From: DAHUXN01 sp963729815
Lineage (GTDB): Bacteria; Acidobacteriota; Terriglobia; Acidiferrales; UBA7541
DNA: 64,000 nt
NCBI GenBank assembly: GCA_963729815.1
Contig: CAVSPU010000004.1
Coordinates: 62,001 to 126,000, forward strand
Direction: 5' to 3'
Of the stretch, positions 42,497-51,733 are shown one piece after another. Below the pieces are notes generated by a model, which had not been told where the DNA came from, made no database searches, and saw only the letters and a program-made list of their open reading frames with translations. Every line of letters starts with the position of its first letter. Position 1 is the first letter of the stretch. Position numbers and translations under genes: made by a program.

Positions 42497-43654
42497 TCAG
42501 GCGTCTGCAGCACTTGCCCTGTGTGTTCGTTCAAATATTGACTCCAAAAACTTGGGAATCTCAAATACAGCCCGATTAGGCTCGCGGGCCGTGTTCTCCC
42601 GACATTCGGCGAGTTTTTCGGGTCGCAGCAGGTCTGTTACTGCTGGCACGACATGGTGAAAGCTAGAAAGTACAATCCCCACTCCGCGCTCGCGGACCCA
42701 TTCGGCGTTGTACCGTTCTTGTGGAAGCGTCCAGGCGTTGCATTCGACGATTACCGGCAACCCCTTCGCGACAGCTTCGGAAATGCTTCCGGGCCCTGGT
42801 TTGCCGATGAAGAAATCCGAAAGGTTCATGTAGTACGGAATCTCATTCGTGAACCCTTCGACAAAATAGCGAATGCGAGAACTGTTCTCTCGAAACCTCT
42901 TCGCGAGGTCCTGGTTTTTTCCGCAGATCAAGATCATCTGCAGATCGAGGTCAGAGCGATTCAATCGATCGACTATTTCAAGCATGACCCGATTTCCGTG
43001 GCCGCCGAACAACATCAGAGCCGTTGGCAAATCCGGCAGGAGGCCCATGCGATGACGTTCCTGTGCAACCTCCGTGGATTGCGGATCATAGAAACGCGGA
43101 TGAAGAATCATCCCCGAAGCGCGAAATATGTGGTCGCGCGCATGCCCCAGTGCAACCGCTTGGGCGACAGCCTTCTCCGATCCGCAAATCAGAAACTGCT
43201 CCTGGCGCTCGATCCAGAAGTGCGGCGGATAATCGGCCAAGTCGGTAAGAATCGTCACAAACGGCCGCTCCGGAAATATGTTTCTGTAGCTTTCGCAAAG
43301 CGCGCGATTGAAGTGCGGAATGAAAGAAACCACCATGTCCGGTTGCGTTTTCTCCCAATGCCTCTCCAGCAGCCGAACGATGGGGCGATGATAAGCGCGA
43401 ATGACGAGCTGTAAAGCTCTCATGAGTTGCGGACTGCCAAGCGTCCAACCGCTGCGCAGCATCGCGTTATAGAAGTCCTGTATCCGAATGCCGGCATATT
43501 TCTTGAGGATGTCAATCTCATCGAGGAGTTCTTGCAAATTCGTAAGCTGGATTTCCCAGGGATGGCGCTGCGCTCGGATGGCCATTTGAAGGGCCGTGGC
43601 GGCCGCGCGGTGCCCGCCGCCGGCGTCGAAGAAACAAAATTCAATTCGCTCCAT
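42497..43654 (-). CDS. MGDG-synthase-like glycosyltransferase (GT28)
   Basis: The 385-residue protein from the ATG at 43654 begins with the MGDG_synth-type glycine-rich loop FCFFDAGGGHRAAATAL, then a helical part and VVSFIPHFNRALCESY, TILTDLADYPPHFW. The C-terminal domain has ALMLFGGHGNRVML and FIGKPGPGSISEAVAKGLPVI, the nucleotide-sugar binding part shared with MurG. The family adds galactose or glucose to diacylglycerol. A TTG at 43672 would add six residues. The divergent operon encodes a PAP2 phosphatase, which could supply diacylglycerol; that link is inference. Confidence 0.85.
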   Translation of the reverse strand: MERIEFCFFDAGGGHRAAATALQMAIRAQRHPWEIQLTNLQELLDEIDILKKYAGIRIQDFYNAMLRSGWTLGSPQLMRALQLVIRAYHRPIVRLLERHWEKTQPDMVVSFIPHFNRALCESYRNIFPERPFVTILTDLADYPPHFWIERQEQFLICGSEKAVAQAVALGHARDHIFRASGMILHPRFYDPQSTEVAQERHRMGLLPDLPTALMLFGGHGNRVMLEIVDRLNRSDLDLQMILICGKNQDLAKRFRENSSRIRYFVEGFTNEIPYYMNLSDFFIGKPGPGSISEAVAKGLPVIVECNAWTLPQERYNAEWVRERGVGIVLSSFHHVVPAVTDLLRPEKLAECRENTAREPNRAVFEIPKFLESIFERTHRASAADA

Positions 43655-43804
43655 GCAGGGGCATGGTGACAAAGCGAGGGCCGCAGCATGCTACAGTTTT
43701 GTTAAATGTCCGTTACTATGCTGAAAGAGTTAAGTGCCGTAGTTTTGCAGAACTTTAGCGCCGTCGTCATGCCACTGTAATACAAGTTCCCTACCGTATG
43801 AGTC

Positions 43805-44692
43805 GTGAAGTGCGACATGCACGTCCATTCATACTTCTCGGGCCACTGCACCACACCCCTTATTTCCTTAATTTGCCGTGAGAGCTATAGCGAACCCGAA
43901 GAAGTTTATTCTCGACTGCGCCACCGCGGCATGAGTCTTTTTACTCTGACGGATCATGACTCGATCGAGGGCGCCGAACGACTGTTGCGGTATCCGGACT
44001 TCTTCATGAGTGAGGAGGTCACATGCCGCATGCCCAGCGGCACGATTGCCCATATCGGTGTTTTCGATATCACCGAAAAGCAGCACACACAAATTCGGCA
44101 GCGGCGCGACGATTTGGTCGCGCTGCTTGTTTATCTGACGGAGCGTCGAATCCTATTCAGTATCAACCATGTGTTTTCCGGATTGACTGGCTCCCGCGCC
44201 GACGCGGATTTCCAGTGGTTCGAAAAATATTTTCCGGCGATTGAAACGCATAACAGTCACATGCTCGCGGCACAGAATGCAAGCGCGGCACTATTCGCAC
44301 AGCGGTGGTCAAAGATAAAAGTTGGAGGCAGCGACGCCCATGCTTTGCCGTCGGTTGGCACCGCATTTACTGACGTGCCCGGCGCACGGTGCAAGGAAGA
44401 CTTTTTCGCTGGATTGCGAGCGGGAATGGCGCGAACAGGAGGTGAATCGGGCGGCACTCGCAAACTGACGCGTGATTTGTTCCTCATCGGACTTGAAATG
44501 ATGCGCGAGGATCCATGGACCGCGCTGCTCCTACCCGTTGCCATTCTTGTCCCACTCGCTGCTTTTCTGAACTACCGTGGCGAATGCAAGTTTGGTAGGT
44601 ATTGGTCGGGGAAAATCCTTGGCGGACCAGAACCCCGCAAACTTCCCTATTGGATCAATACGCCGCAGCGAGCGACGGAGGAATGGACATGA
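43805..44692 (+). CDS. PHP domain metal-dependent phosphoesterase-like protein
   Basis: The 295-residue protein starts at a GTG with the PHP motif MKCDMHVHSYFSGHC; HxH is the metal ligand pair. TLTDHDSIEG is the second motif, and INHVFSG and the late GGSDAHALPSVG supply further ligands. PHP proteins hydrolyse phosphoesters, for example nucleotides or histidinol phosphate. From about residue 235 there is a hydrophobic segment (WTALLLPVAILVPLAAFL), so the protein may be membrane tethered. Its stop overlaps the PAP2 start (ATGA), so the two are translationally coupled. The start of the GT28 gene is 150 bases upstream in the opposite direction. Confidence 0.85.
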   Translation: MKCDMHVHSYFSGHCTTPLISLICRESYSEPEEVYSRLRHRGMSLFTLTDHDSIEGAERLLRYPDFFMSEEVTCRMPSGTIAHIGVFDITEKQHTQIRQRRDDLVALLVYLTERRILFSINHVFSGLTGSRADADFQWFEKYFPAIETHNSHMLAAQNASAALFAQRWSKIKVGGSDAHALPSVGTAFTDVPGARCKEDFFAGLRAGMARTGGESGGTRKLTRDLFLIGLEMMREDPWTALLLPVAILVPLAAFLNYRGECKFGRYWSGKILGGPEPRKLPYWINTPQRATEEWT

Positions 44693-45234
44693 CCGTAGCC
44701 AGAGCGGTATGGAACCAGATTCAATCCAACGACCTCCGCCTAATGAAGCGAGTCCACCGTTGGCGCGCGCCGCGCTGGTTCCGTCTTTTCATGATCTTTG
44801 CAACACGGCTCGGGGACGGATGGCTATGGTACGCAATCGGCATAATTCTCGTGTTTTTTGGCGGGCCCTCGCGGCTCTCGGCAATCGGGTCCGCCGGTTT
44901 AGCGGCGATTTTAGGAATTTTTCTATTCCGTCTTCTCAAGCAAGTCAGTAAGAGGTCGAGGCCGTGTGAGCTCGAGCCTCATTGCTGGTCCATGATTTTG
45001 CCTCCGGACCAGTTCTCGTTCCCTTCGGGACATTCGATCACGGCATTCGCTATCGCGGTAGTTCTCGGCTCGTTTTATCCAGACCTGCAATTATGCCTGC
45101 TTTTCGCAGCGGCCAGTATCGCCGCTTCGCGCATCATTTTGGGGATGCACTTCCTGAGCGACGTGCTTGCTGGTTCGGCAATCGGAGCCCTGCTTGGTTT
45201 TGCCTGCTTCCATTTCTTCGCAGGCGCCAGATAG
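44689..45234 (+). CDS. PAP2 family membrane phosphatase
   Basis: The 181-residue membrane protein carries the three PAP2 motifs: K84xxxxxxR91P92, P112-S-G-H115 and S147-R148xxxxxH154xxxD158. It dephosphorylates phosphatidic acid or an undecaprenyl-pyrophosphate-like lipid at the outer face of the membrane. Five or six hydrophobic segments are present. The ATG at 44689 overlaps the PHP stop codon by four bases, and GGAGG lies seven bases upstream; a longer frame from 44602 is not used. Coupled to the PHP gene and divergent from a lipid glycosyltransferase, it fits membrane lipid metabolism. Confidence 0.9.
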   Translation: MTVARAVWNQIQSNDLRLMKRVHRWRAPRWFRLFMIFATRLGDGWLWYAIGIILVFFGGPSRLSAIGSAGLAAILGIFLFRLLKQVSKRSRPCELEPHCWSMILPPDQFSFPSGHSITAFAIAVVLGSFYPDLQLCLLFAAASIAASRIILGMHFLSDVLAGSAIGALLGFACFHFFAGAR

Positions 45235-45542
45235 CCCAACCGACCGATGGCCGCTGCCTTGCGTCCATGCATCAACTGCTCCAACGTGCAGGCGAGGTTT
45301 CGAGGATCGTATTTACAGCGACTCTTCTTCGCGCGCCCACTCTTGAGCCAGTGGCTTCGGCTTCTATATCGAGGAAACTCACGCGGAAATTGAATTAGTC
45401 AGTGGACCTTCGGTGAGTATATGCGCTTCCGACATTTAAGGCGTGGTTCATTTCAGTACTGCATTGACACGATTCAACTTCTTAGTGTCCATAACGCGAA
45501 ATTGCAAGAGGGCGAAGGTTCGCGGCAATTCCGTAGCGAATC
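45235..45542. other. Gene-free stretch between convergent genes
   Basis: I see no gene in these 308 bases. A TTGACA occurs at about 45465, but no -10 box follows at a standard distance. No terminator hairpin with a T-run was found. Confidence 0.5.
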
Positions 45543-46295
45543 CTATGGACTCTTTCGCTTTCGAACTCTCGCCAAACGAGAGGAAGCCTTCGGCCCTTGG
45601 TTTTCCCACAGGCGAAAGCCGCCGCGGAATGCATTGCGGTTATCTCCGAGCTCCGCGCCGGCAGGAAGCTTCTTCAGTTTTTTTGAGTTTCCACCGCCCA
45701 AGACAACATAGTCGGGCTCCATCGCCAATTTCAATTTTTCCACAATATCTGCAACATGCCGGCGCCACTTTTTCTTACCGTACCGTTGCAGTCCACCCAA
45801 ACCGATGTAATCCTCGTACGTTCGGCCCTTCTTGTATGGCAAGTGCGCAATTTCCATCGGCTCGGTAACGCCATCAACGATCATTGCCGAGCCAAGCCCG
45901 GTTCCCAATCCTAGAAAAAGCATGCGGCCACCGCGGTAGCTGCCCAAGGCCTGCATCGCGGCATCGTTGATCAAACGTACAGGGCGGCCAAATGCCTTGC
46001 TGAATTGAAAGCCGACCCAACCACGGCCCAAATTGGGTGGCTCTCGCAATGGACGGCCGTGCACCGCGGGACCTGGATAGCCGATTGAAACTGCATCGTA
46101 CTTCCAGCCTTGCGCCAGGCGCTTGACGTCGCGAACCATCTTTTGCGGCGTCATAGTCGGGCCAGAATCAATCTTGCGTTCTCCGTGCTGGCCTGTCGCC
46201 AGGATCTTGACGTGTGTTCCTCCGACGTCAATCACGAGGACGCTCAACTTTCGCTTGCCCTTAGAAGCTTTCACAGCATCTCGCCGCAATTGCAT
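45543..46295 (-). CDS. Polyphosphate glucokinase-like ROK family kinase
   Basis: The 250-residue kinase has the ROK ATP motif VLVIDVGGTHVKIL near residue 18, SIGYPGPAVHG, and FLGLGTGLGSAMIVDG. The set, with length near 250 and LINDAAMQALGSY, closely fits polyphosphate/ATP glucokinases (PPGK), which phosphorylate glucose with polyphosphate. The usual ROK zinc cysteines are absent, as in PPGK. GTG 46298 or ATG 46295 can start it. It is divergent from the CHAD gene, which supports polyphosphate use. Glucose is the expected substrate from family knowledge. The product ends in a basic tail (RVRKRKSP), possibly for polyanion binding. Confidence 0.87.
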   Translation of the reverse strand: MQLRRDAVKASKGKRKLSVLVIDVGGTHVKILATGQHGERKIDSGPTMTPQKMVRDVKRLAQGWKYDAVSIGYPGPAVHGRPLREPPNLGRGWVGFQFSKAFGRPVRLINDAAMQALGSYRGGRMLFLGLGTGLGSAMIVDGVTEPMEIAHLPYKKGRTYEDYIGLGGLQRYGKKKWRRHVADIVEKLKLAMEPDYVVLGGGNSKKLKKLPAGAELGDNRNAFRGGFRLWENQGPKASSRLARVRKRKSP

Positions 46296-46374
46296 CACCT
46301 GAGTTACGAATCACTAAATTATCCACTGTAATTTCGCTGAACACAATCCGGATGGGCGCTCACGAGCTAAGCTG

Positions 46375-47964
46375 GTGTCGATTACCTCGATTTGCCATGC
46401 CCACATGAGTGGGGGTAAGATTGCCCTCCCCGGTACCTCTGGCCAGGACCCCATGGAGGTAAGTGCCATTTTGAAGGATCAGGAGCACGATGCTGGAGTC
46501 CCCGCAACCGGCTTGGCACGCTGGATGCCGAGCGTTCTGCGGGAACACAGCAAGGCCATCAAGGAACCGAGTGGTGACCGCATCCATGATCTGCGGACCG
46601 CCCTGCGCCGATGCTTGACGATCGAAGACGTGCTGTCGGAGTTCGATCCTCATCCCGGATGGAAGAAAATGAAACGCGCCGCCAAGAAGTTGATGAAGGG
46701 AATAGGCCCGCTGCGCGATTCCGAAGTACTTCTTGGCTGGCTCGAAAAATTCGAGCGTCCCAATCGAAACATCGGGCAAATTTTGAAGAACTCTCTGCAA
46801 CTTGAGTGCGAGGCCGCCCAGGCGGAAGCTTCGGCGGCTCTTAGGAATTTCGATCTTCAAAAATGGGCGTCATGGCAAGAACTGCTGCTCGAACGCGGCG
46901 CGGCATTACAGCCTGAGACCCTGCCAGCGCAATATGTGACGCTTGAGCGCTGGGATGAAGCGTACAAGCGGCATCGATTCGCGCTGCGAAGCCGTTCCAA
47001 GATCGGTTATCACCGGGCACGAGCCAGCCTCAAGAGCTTTCGCTATACCGTGGAAAGTTTCCTGCCAAGGCTGAAGGTCAAATGGGATGACGACTTGAAA
47101 CAGCTCCAGGACTTGCTGGGTGAGGTCCACGATCTTGACACGCTCTGGGGAAAGATTGTTGCGCTCAAGTCTGCGGGAGACCGAGCTGCGCGAATGGAAT
47201 GGAAAGCGACTATCGAGATCGAAAGAAAAAAGCGGCTGGCGCAATATGCATCCAAGACAACGGGCAAGAACTCGGTATGGCGAACGTGGCGCGCCGCATT
47301 GCCTGAAGGTCAAAAACTTGAAGAGGCTGCGGTGACGAAACTGTCCATTTGGTCGTCGTTTCGAACGCCTGACTTCGCTCGCGCCCGGCGTGTGGCCGCA
47401 CGCAGCGTGGAGCTGTACGACTTGCTGGCTGCTCACGGATTCACCGTTGGACTGCCAACGGAGCGCGGACGTTTTATCGTGCAATCGGCTGCATTGCTCC
47501 AAGATGTGGGGCGTGTGCGCAGCGACAAAGGGCATCACAAGGAATCGTACCGCCTGATTCGCGAACAGCCCCTTCCAATTGGATGGAAACCGGCCGAGTT
47601 GCAATTGCTGGCGCTGGTGGCGCGCTATCACCGCAAAGCGTTGCCGCAGCCGAAACACAAAGAATTCACCTCGCTCCCCTCCCCTTTTCGGCAAGCGACG
47701 CTTCTTCTGGCCGGTATCTTACGGCTTGCCAATTGTTATGAACAGGCACCCAAGGAAATTCGAAAACTGGAATTGGAAGTCACGCTCGAGGGTCTGCTGA
47801 TTCGTGCTTACGGCTTCGACGGAGAAGAGCCGCTGCTTTCGAAGCTCGCCACTGCCAAACACCTGCTCGAAATCGCTTGCCGCAGGCCCATCGTTACGCT
47901 TCCAGGGGCTTCCGGTGCTGCACTCCGCACAACCACGGCAAAAGCGAAAACCGCCGCAGCCTGA
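46375..47964 (+). CDS. CHAD domain protein with C-terminal Ppx/HD-like helical domain
   Basis: This 529-residue protein starts with a CHAD domain: DRIHDLRTALRRCLTIEDVL near residue 68, MKGIGPLRDSEVLLGWL and later YHRARASLKSFRYTVESFL and LQDLLGEVHDLDTLW. CHAD domains bind polyphosphate through conserved histidines and lysine/arginine-rich helices. From about residue 340 to the end is a helical domain like the C-terminal part of Ppx/GppA (ALLQDVGRVRSDKGHHKESYR, LLALVARYHRKALPQ), an HD-type fold. A CHAD-HD fusion next to PPGK, Ppx and two P-loop kinases strongly suggests polyphosphate granule function. The ATG at 46454 is a possible later start. Confidence 0.88.
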   Translation: MSITSICHAHMSGGKIALPGTSGQDPMEVSAILKDQEHDAGVPATGLARWMPSVLREHSKAIKEPSGDRIHDLRTALRRCLTIEDVLSEFDPHPGWKKMKRAAKKLMKGIGPLRDSEVLLGWLEKFERPNRNIGQILKNSLQLECEAAQAEASAALRNFDLQKWASWQELLLERGAALQPETLPAQYVTLERWDEAYKRHRFALRSRSKIGYHRARASLKSFRYTVESFLPRLKVKWDDDLKQLQDLLGEVHDLDTLWGKIVALKSAGDRAARMEWKATIEIERKKRLAQYASKTTGKNSVWRTWRAALPEGQKLEEAAVTKLSIWSSFRTPDFARARRVAARSVELYDLLAAHGFTVGLPTERGRFIVQSAALLQDVGRVRSDKGHHKESYRLIREQPLPIGWKPAELQLLALVARYHRKALPQPKHKEFTSLPSPFRQATLLLAGILRLANCYEQAPKEIRKLELEVTLEGLLIRAYGFDGEEPLLSKLATAKHLLEIACRRPIVTLPGASGAALRTTTAKAKTAAA

Positions 47965-48000
47965 AGGCGGCTGCTTTATCGCGTGGATTCAGAACCAGAG

Positions 48001-48498
48001 CTAGTCTGCCAGCAGCCGGAGAGTTCTCGGCAGGTACACGCTAACAATCGAGCCGCGCATCGGGGAAAAACTCTCCATGTCCAGAGACGCGCACCCAGCT
48101 TTCTTGAGTGCGGTGACTGCGGAATGACTGCCAACTCCCAGAGCAATCACTAAGTCCAAATTCGGAGCATGACCGACACAGAGGATTTCGTTGGCGCTGA
48201 GCGCGGAGATTTCGTCGAATAGGTCGGCGGGTTTGCTCTCCGGCTTCAGCGCTTCGGTATGGCGCAGCTTCTTCACCGGATAGCCCAAAACCTCGCACAC
48301 AATCTCCGCCGTCTGTACCGCGCGTAGCAACGGGCTTGTAAGGATAAGGCTCGGCTTGATTCCGATCGTGCGTAGGCCGCGGGCGGCGGCTTCCGTTTTC
48401 GCAATGCCTCTGGGCGTAAGGAATCGATCCGCTTCAGATGGACAGGCAGGATCGGTCCGATCGATCGCGATCCCGTGCCTCATGAGAAATAGTTTCAT
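48001..48498 (-). CDS. sixA: SixA-type histidine phosphatase
   Basis: The 165-residue protein has the phosphohistidine motif R7-H8-G9 (KLFLMRHGIAIDR), then LTSPLLRAVQTAEIV and the second histidine in ILCVGHAPNLD. Size and motifs fit SixA, a histidine phosphatase that acts on phosphotransfer proteins. Next to ppx and CHAD genes such proteins often occur in polyphosphate clusters. It is the fourth gene on the minus strand after two kinases and ppx, 70 bases downstream of ppx. The exact substrate is unknown. It converges with the CHAD gene, whose stop is 36 bases away. Confidence 0.87.
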   Translation of the reverse strand: MKLFLMRHGIAIDRTDPACPSEADRFLTPRGIAKTEAAARGLRTIGIKPSLILTSPLLRAVQTAEIVCEVLGYPVKKLRHTEALKPESKPADLFDEISALSANEILCVGHAPNLDLVIALGVGSHSAVTALKKAGCASLDMESFSPMRGSIVSVYLPRTLRLLAD

Positions 48499-48568
48499 AC
48501 CGTTTTCACTTTCCGCCGGGTCGCTCGTAGCGCCAATCCACGGAGTAGCTCTTCATGGAGCGAAACAA

Positions 48569-50161
48569 TTACGCGGCGCGGTGTGTATGCCCCAGCAGTT
48601 TTTCAAGAGCTGGAGCGCGACGTGCATTTCGCGCCCGGCCGAAACGAACCTTGCATCCGGAAACCTCTTCGAACAATTTAGCTGCCCGCCGGCATTCGCC
48701 GACCGGTAAACGGTAACGGCCCACGCAATGCAGCCGGAGATGAATTGTTTTGCGTTGAATTATCACGTCGACGCTTTGAACCATCCGCTTACGATCCTTA
48801 TCAAGAGCTATGGCAATGCGCAGGATGCCGGCGAGCAAGCTGATCTCTTCACGGCGACGAGCGCCGAATAAGGAATAAAGTTTGTGTCTCGGATCCGGAT
48901 TCGCCTTCCCATGATAGCGAACGAGGCAAGCCGCCAGAACCTGATCCACTTCGCTGAGACCCGGAATCGACGCGTTGCGGACAATGTACTCGCCATGTTT
49001 GTGATGTGCAGTCGAATTGATCGCGTACCCGACGTCGTGCAGAATGGACGCCATTTCAAGCGGCAGCCGAAGTTCATGAGGCAGCCCGTGAACCGGAGTG
49101 AGCCGTTCAAAGAGGTAGCTGGCCAGGCTCCGCACATGCTCCGCATGCAACGGCTCGTAGTGGAAGCTTGACGCGACCCGGCGCGCCTCGCGCAACAGCG
49201 GGTCAGCCACTTCGGCATAATTCCTGGGCGCGGTGCCGGAAAAATGCGACGACGCCAAGTCCCACAGTATTCCTTCCTTAACGCCCACTCCCGGGACGAG
49301 CATGGCCCGCAAGCGCAGCCACTGTGCGAGTGAACTGAAAACCACGGCGGCGATACCTATGACTTCCGCGCGATCTCTGCGAACGCCCAACGATTTCATC
49401 CGTTCGGCCAAACTCAAGCCAAGAATGCCCCAGAGTCGCTCGCGCAGCAGCCGCAGATTGATCGTGGGAACGCCTCCCACGCGAGGTCCTGGCGTCAGCC
49501 GCGCGAGAACTTCGGCATTCCCTCCAGACGCGATTGCGATAGCGCCGGAGAAATCCGGCGGATTCGGCCAAACGCTTTGCAGCATCGAAAGCACGCGATG
49601 CTGAACGCGTTCGCATTCGTCCTCGCTGAAAGCCCCATAGATGCCCAGAGTTTCCATCAGGCGGACTGTCCCCAGTGGCAGCGCAAGAATCTTCTCCGGG
49701 ACGCGCTTGCGCAGCAAACTGACTTCCAAGCTCCCGCCCCCCAAATCCACGATCAAGCGCGGTGCGAAGCGCTCGCCGACCGCTCCCAGGATCGCCGAAC
49801 GGACCAGGCGCGCTTCTTCCGTCGAGTCAATCACCTCCAGCTCGATGCCTGTGGTTCGGTAAATGCGGCGGAGTAGATCCGCGCGATTGCGCGCTTCTCG
49901 AGCGGCACTCGTCGCCACGGCCCGGTAACGCACCACGCCATAGCGGTCGAGCAACATCTTGAATCGGCGAAAGGCCTGCGAGGCTTGCAGGATCGTCAGG
50001 CGGCTGAACCGGCGCTTCGTGAACGCGCGGTGACCCAGACGGACGGGCCAGCGCTCCGATTCGAGGATTTGAATTTCAGATGCCGAGATCGCTTGTCCAA
50101 TGACCAGGCGGATTGCATTTGAGCCTGCATCGATGCCCGCGATTCGGACAGGAGCAGCCAA
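48569..50161 (-). CDS. ppx: Ppx/GppA family exopolyphosphatase
   Basis: The 530-residue enzyme begins at a TTG (50161) two bases past the kinase stop. The Ppx/GppA signature VRIAGIDAGSNAIRLVIGQ starts it; a longer upstream frame overlaps the kinase and is not used. Next are VATSAAREARNRADLL, IDSTEEARLV and LIVDLGGGSLEVSLL, all of the ASKHA ATPase fold. The C-terminal half is a HD-like domain (ILHDVGYAINSTAHHKHGEY). It removes terminal phosphate from polyphosphate and/or (p)ppGpp pentaphosphate. It follows two P-loop kinases and precedes sixA. No Shine-Dalgarno is visible; coupling with the kinase is likely. Confidence 0.9.
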   Translation of the reverse strand: MAAPVRIAGIDAGSNAIRLVIGQAISASEIQILESERWPVRLGHRAFTKRRFSRLTILQASQAFRRFKMLLDRYGVVRYRAVATSAAREARNRADLLRRIYRTTGIELEVIDSTEEARLVRSAILGAVGERFAPRLIVDLGGGSLEVSLLRKRVPEKILALPLGTVRLMETLGIYGAFSEDECERVQHRVLSMLQSVWPNPPDFSGAIAIASGGNAEVLARLTPGPRVGGVPTINLRLLRERLWGILGLSLAERMKSLGVRRDRAEVIGIAAVVFSSLAQWLRLRAMLVPGVGVKEGILWDLASSHFSGTAPRNYAEVADPLLREARRVASSFHYEPLHAEHVRSLASYLFERLTPVHGLPHELRLPLEMASILHDVGYAINSTAHHKHGEYIVRNASIPGLSEVDQVLAACLVRYHGKANPDPRHKLYSLFGARRREEISLLAGILRIAIALDKDRKRMVQSVDVIIQRKTIHLRLHCVGRYRLPVGECRRAAKLFEEVSGCKVRFGRARNARRAPALEKLLGHTHRAA

Positions 50162-50163
50162 GG

Positions 50164-50988
50164 CTATTGCCAGAGGTGCACCAGAGCATGCGAAGGACGA
50201 TAGCGAATGTTCCGGATGCCCAGGTAAGAAGCGATTCGTTTGCGAAGGTCCGCGTTGACCGTACGGATCGTGTTCTCGCCGTTCAATGTCGCGAACCCGT
50301 GATGTTTGGCCAGACTCACAAATTCCTTTCGGACCATCGTCTGATAGCCAATGAAAGAATCGTAGAGATCGTCGGATAGATGCAAGTCCCGGCCAGCTTC
50401 CCAAAAGCTGATGGCGGGCGATTTCTGAAATTCGCGCTCGAAGGCGACTTGCGGCCGGACATTGAGGAAGAAAGTCAAGTCGGGCGGAAGCGCAAGATCA
50501 TATATGCGGTGAAGATACTGATGGTCCAAGCCACGAACCGCCGCGCGAGCGATCAGCGTGTAGTAATACCGGTCCGCGAGCACAATCATTCCTGAACGCA
50601 GGGCTGGAAGGATGCGATTCTCGAGCTGGTCGAAAAAATCCGTGGCGTACATCAGCGCAAGCGTATAGCGGGTCACGGAGTTCTTCGCCAGCAAGCTGTC
50701 GATGTCCTTGGCGATCAAAAAAGATCGGCGAAGCCCCATCGTCTGCACGGCAAAACCCTGCGATTCGAGCCACTCCGTTAGCAGAGCAATTTGCGTGGAC
50801 CGGCCCGAACCATCCGTCCCCTCGAGAACGATCAAGTGGCCGCTCAACTCGCTGCGATCCATCGTCGGCAAGCCCACCGACGCACGCGTGACGATCGATT
50901 CGCCAATCCACGGTTGCACACCCGACGACGCGGACGTCGCGCCCATATATTCCTCGATCTGATCTACGGTCTTAGCGGTATCTGACAT
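50164..50988 (-). CDS. Thymidylate-kinase-like P-loop kinase, second copy
   Basis: The 274-residue protein has a thymidylate-kinase fold: P-loop VLEGTDGSGRSTQIALL, the DR motif LADRYYYTLIARAAV, and PPDLTFFLNVRP. An N-terminal extension of about 45 residues and a longer C-terminal part distinguish it from standard dTMP kinase (about 210 residues). It is only moderately similar to its upstream neighbour at 50996. Ppx follows two bases after its stop. In this setting it may act on nucleotides linked to polyphosphate, or on a cofactor. The tandem suggests a heterodimer or two specialised enzymes. True dTMP kinase may lie elsewhere. Confidence 0.8.
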   Translation of the reverse strand: MSDTAKTVDQIEEYMGATSASSGVQPWIGESIVTRASVGLPTMDRSELSGHLIVLEGTDGSGRSTQIALLTEWLESQGFAVQTMGLRRSFLIAKDIDSLLAKNSVTRYTLALMYATDFFDQLENRILPALRSGMIVLADRYYYTLIARAAVRGLDHQYLHRIYDLALPPDLTFFLNVRPQVAFEREFQKSPAISFWEAGRDLHLSDDLYDSFIGYQTMVRKEFVSLAKHHGFATLNGENTIRTVNADLRKRIASYLGIRNIRYRPSHALVHLWQ

Positions 50989-50995
50989 GCCTTCT

Positions 50996-51721
50996 TCAGC
51001 CTTTGAAGCGTTTCAATTCAATATGCTCGGAAACAACCTCGCGCATCTTCTGCTGGAGTTGATGCACAGGTAGAGTTCCGTCCATCAGCACAAAATTGTC
51101 GGTCTGGACCATCTGGTCGTAGCGCGCCAGCGTGATTCCCTGAAACTTGGTGAAACTCTCAATGGGATCGAGAGATAGCCCCAGATCCATGCCGGCTTCA
51201 TAGTACTTCAGGCGCGGCCGCCCGCTGAGGATTCGCCGAATAGCAATTTCGAGCGGCGCGCGAAAATAAAACGTGACATCCGGAACCACGGCGTACTGGT
51301 ACAGGTTCCTCAGCCAGTCGACAGGGCACCCGCGCGCACCGTCACGTGCAAAGGCCGTGTAAACGTAACGGTCAGCGAGAACGAGATGTCCGCTTCGGAG
51401 CAGTGGGAGAATTTGGCGTTCGTATCGATCCGCGAAGTCCGCCGCGTGAATCAATGAAAAAGTAACCGGGGTCAGAAGGCGGCGGCGTTTGCCCCGTCGT
51501 GTCGCTGATTTGACCAAAGGCGAAGAATTCCACTCGGTGAAGTATGTCCGGTAACCGCCCACTTCGAGCCAGCGCTTCAACAGGTGGAGTTGAGTGCTTT
51601 TGCCGGAGCCGTCGATCCCCTCAACGACCACGAGCGCACCGGAGTACGCGCGCCCCGACTGCTTGGGCCGCTTTTCTTCAGGCTGCACGGCCTGGTCCAC
51701 AGTTACACTTGGAGTTCCCAT
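50996..51721 (-). CDS. Thymidylate-kinase-like P-loop kinase, first copy
   Basis: From the ATG at 51721 the protein has 241 residues with P-loop VVVEGIDGSGKSTQLHLL, LADRYVYTAFARDGARG and VVPDVTFYFRAP. A patch rich in basic residues (SATRRGKRRRLLTPV) may bind a polyanion. A TTG at 51733 would add four residues but falls inside the predicted promoter. The -10 box ends 12 bases before the ATG and no Shine-Dalgarno is seen, so the mRNA leader should be about 5 nt. It heads the operon kinase / kinase / ppx / sixA. Function beyond nucleoside-monophosphate-kinase fold is not known. Confidence 0.8.
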   Translation of the reverse strand: MGTPSVTVDQAVQPEEKRPKQSGRAYSGALVVVEGIDGSGKSTQLHLLKRWLEVGGYRTYFTEWNSSPLVKSATRRGKRRRLLTPVTFSLIHAADFADRYERQILPLLRSGHLVLADRYVYTAFARDGARGCPVDWLRNLYQYAVVPDVTFYFRAPLEIAIRRILSGRPRLKYYEAGMDLGLSLDPIESFTKFQGITLARYDQMVQTDNFVLMDGTLPVHQLQQKMREVVSEHIELKRFKG

Positions 51722-51733
51722 TCGCTGTGACAA

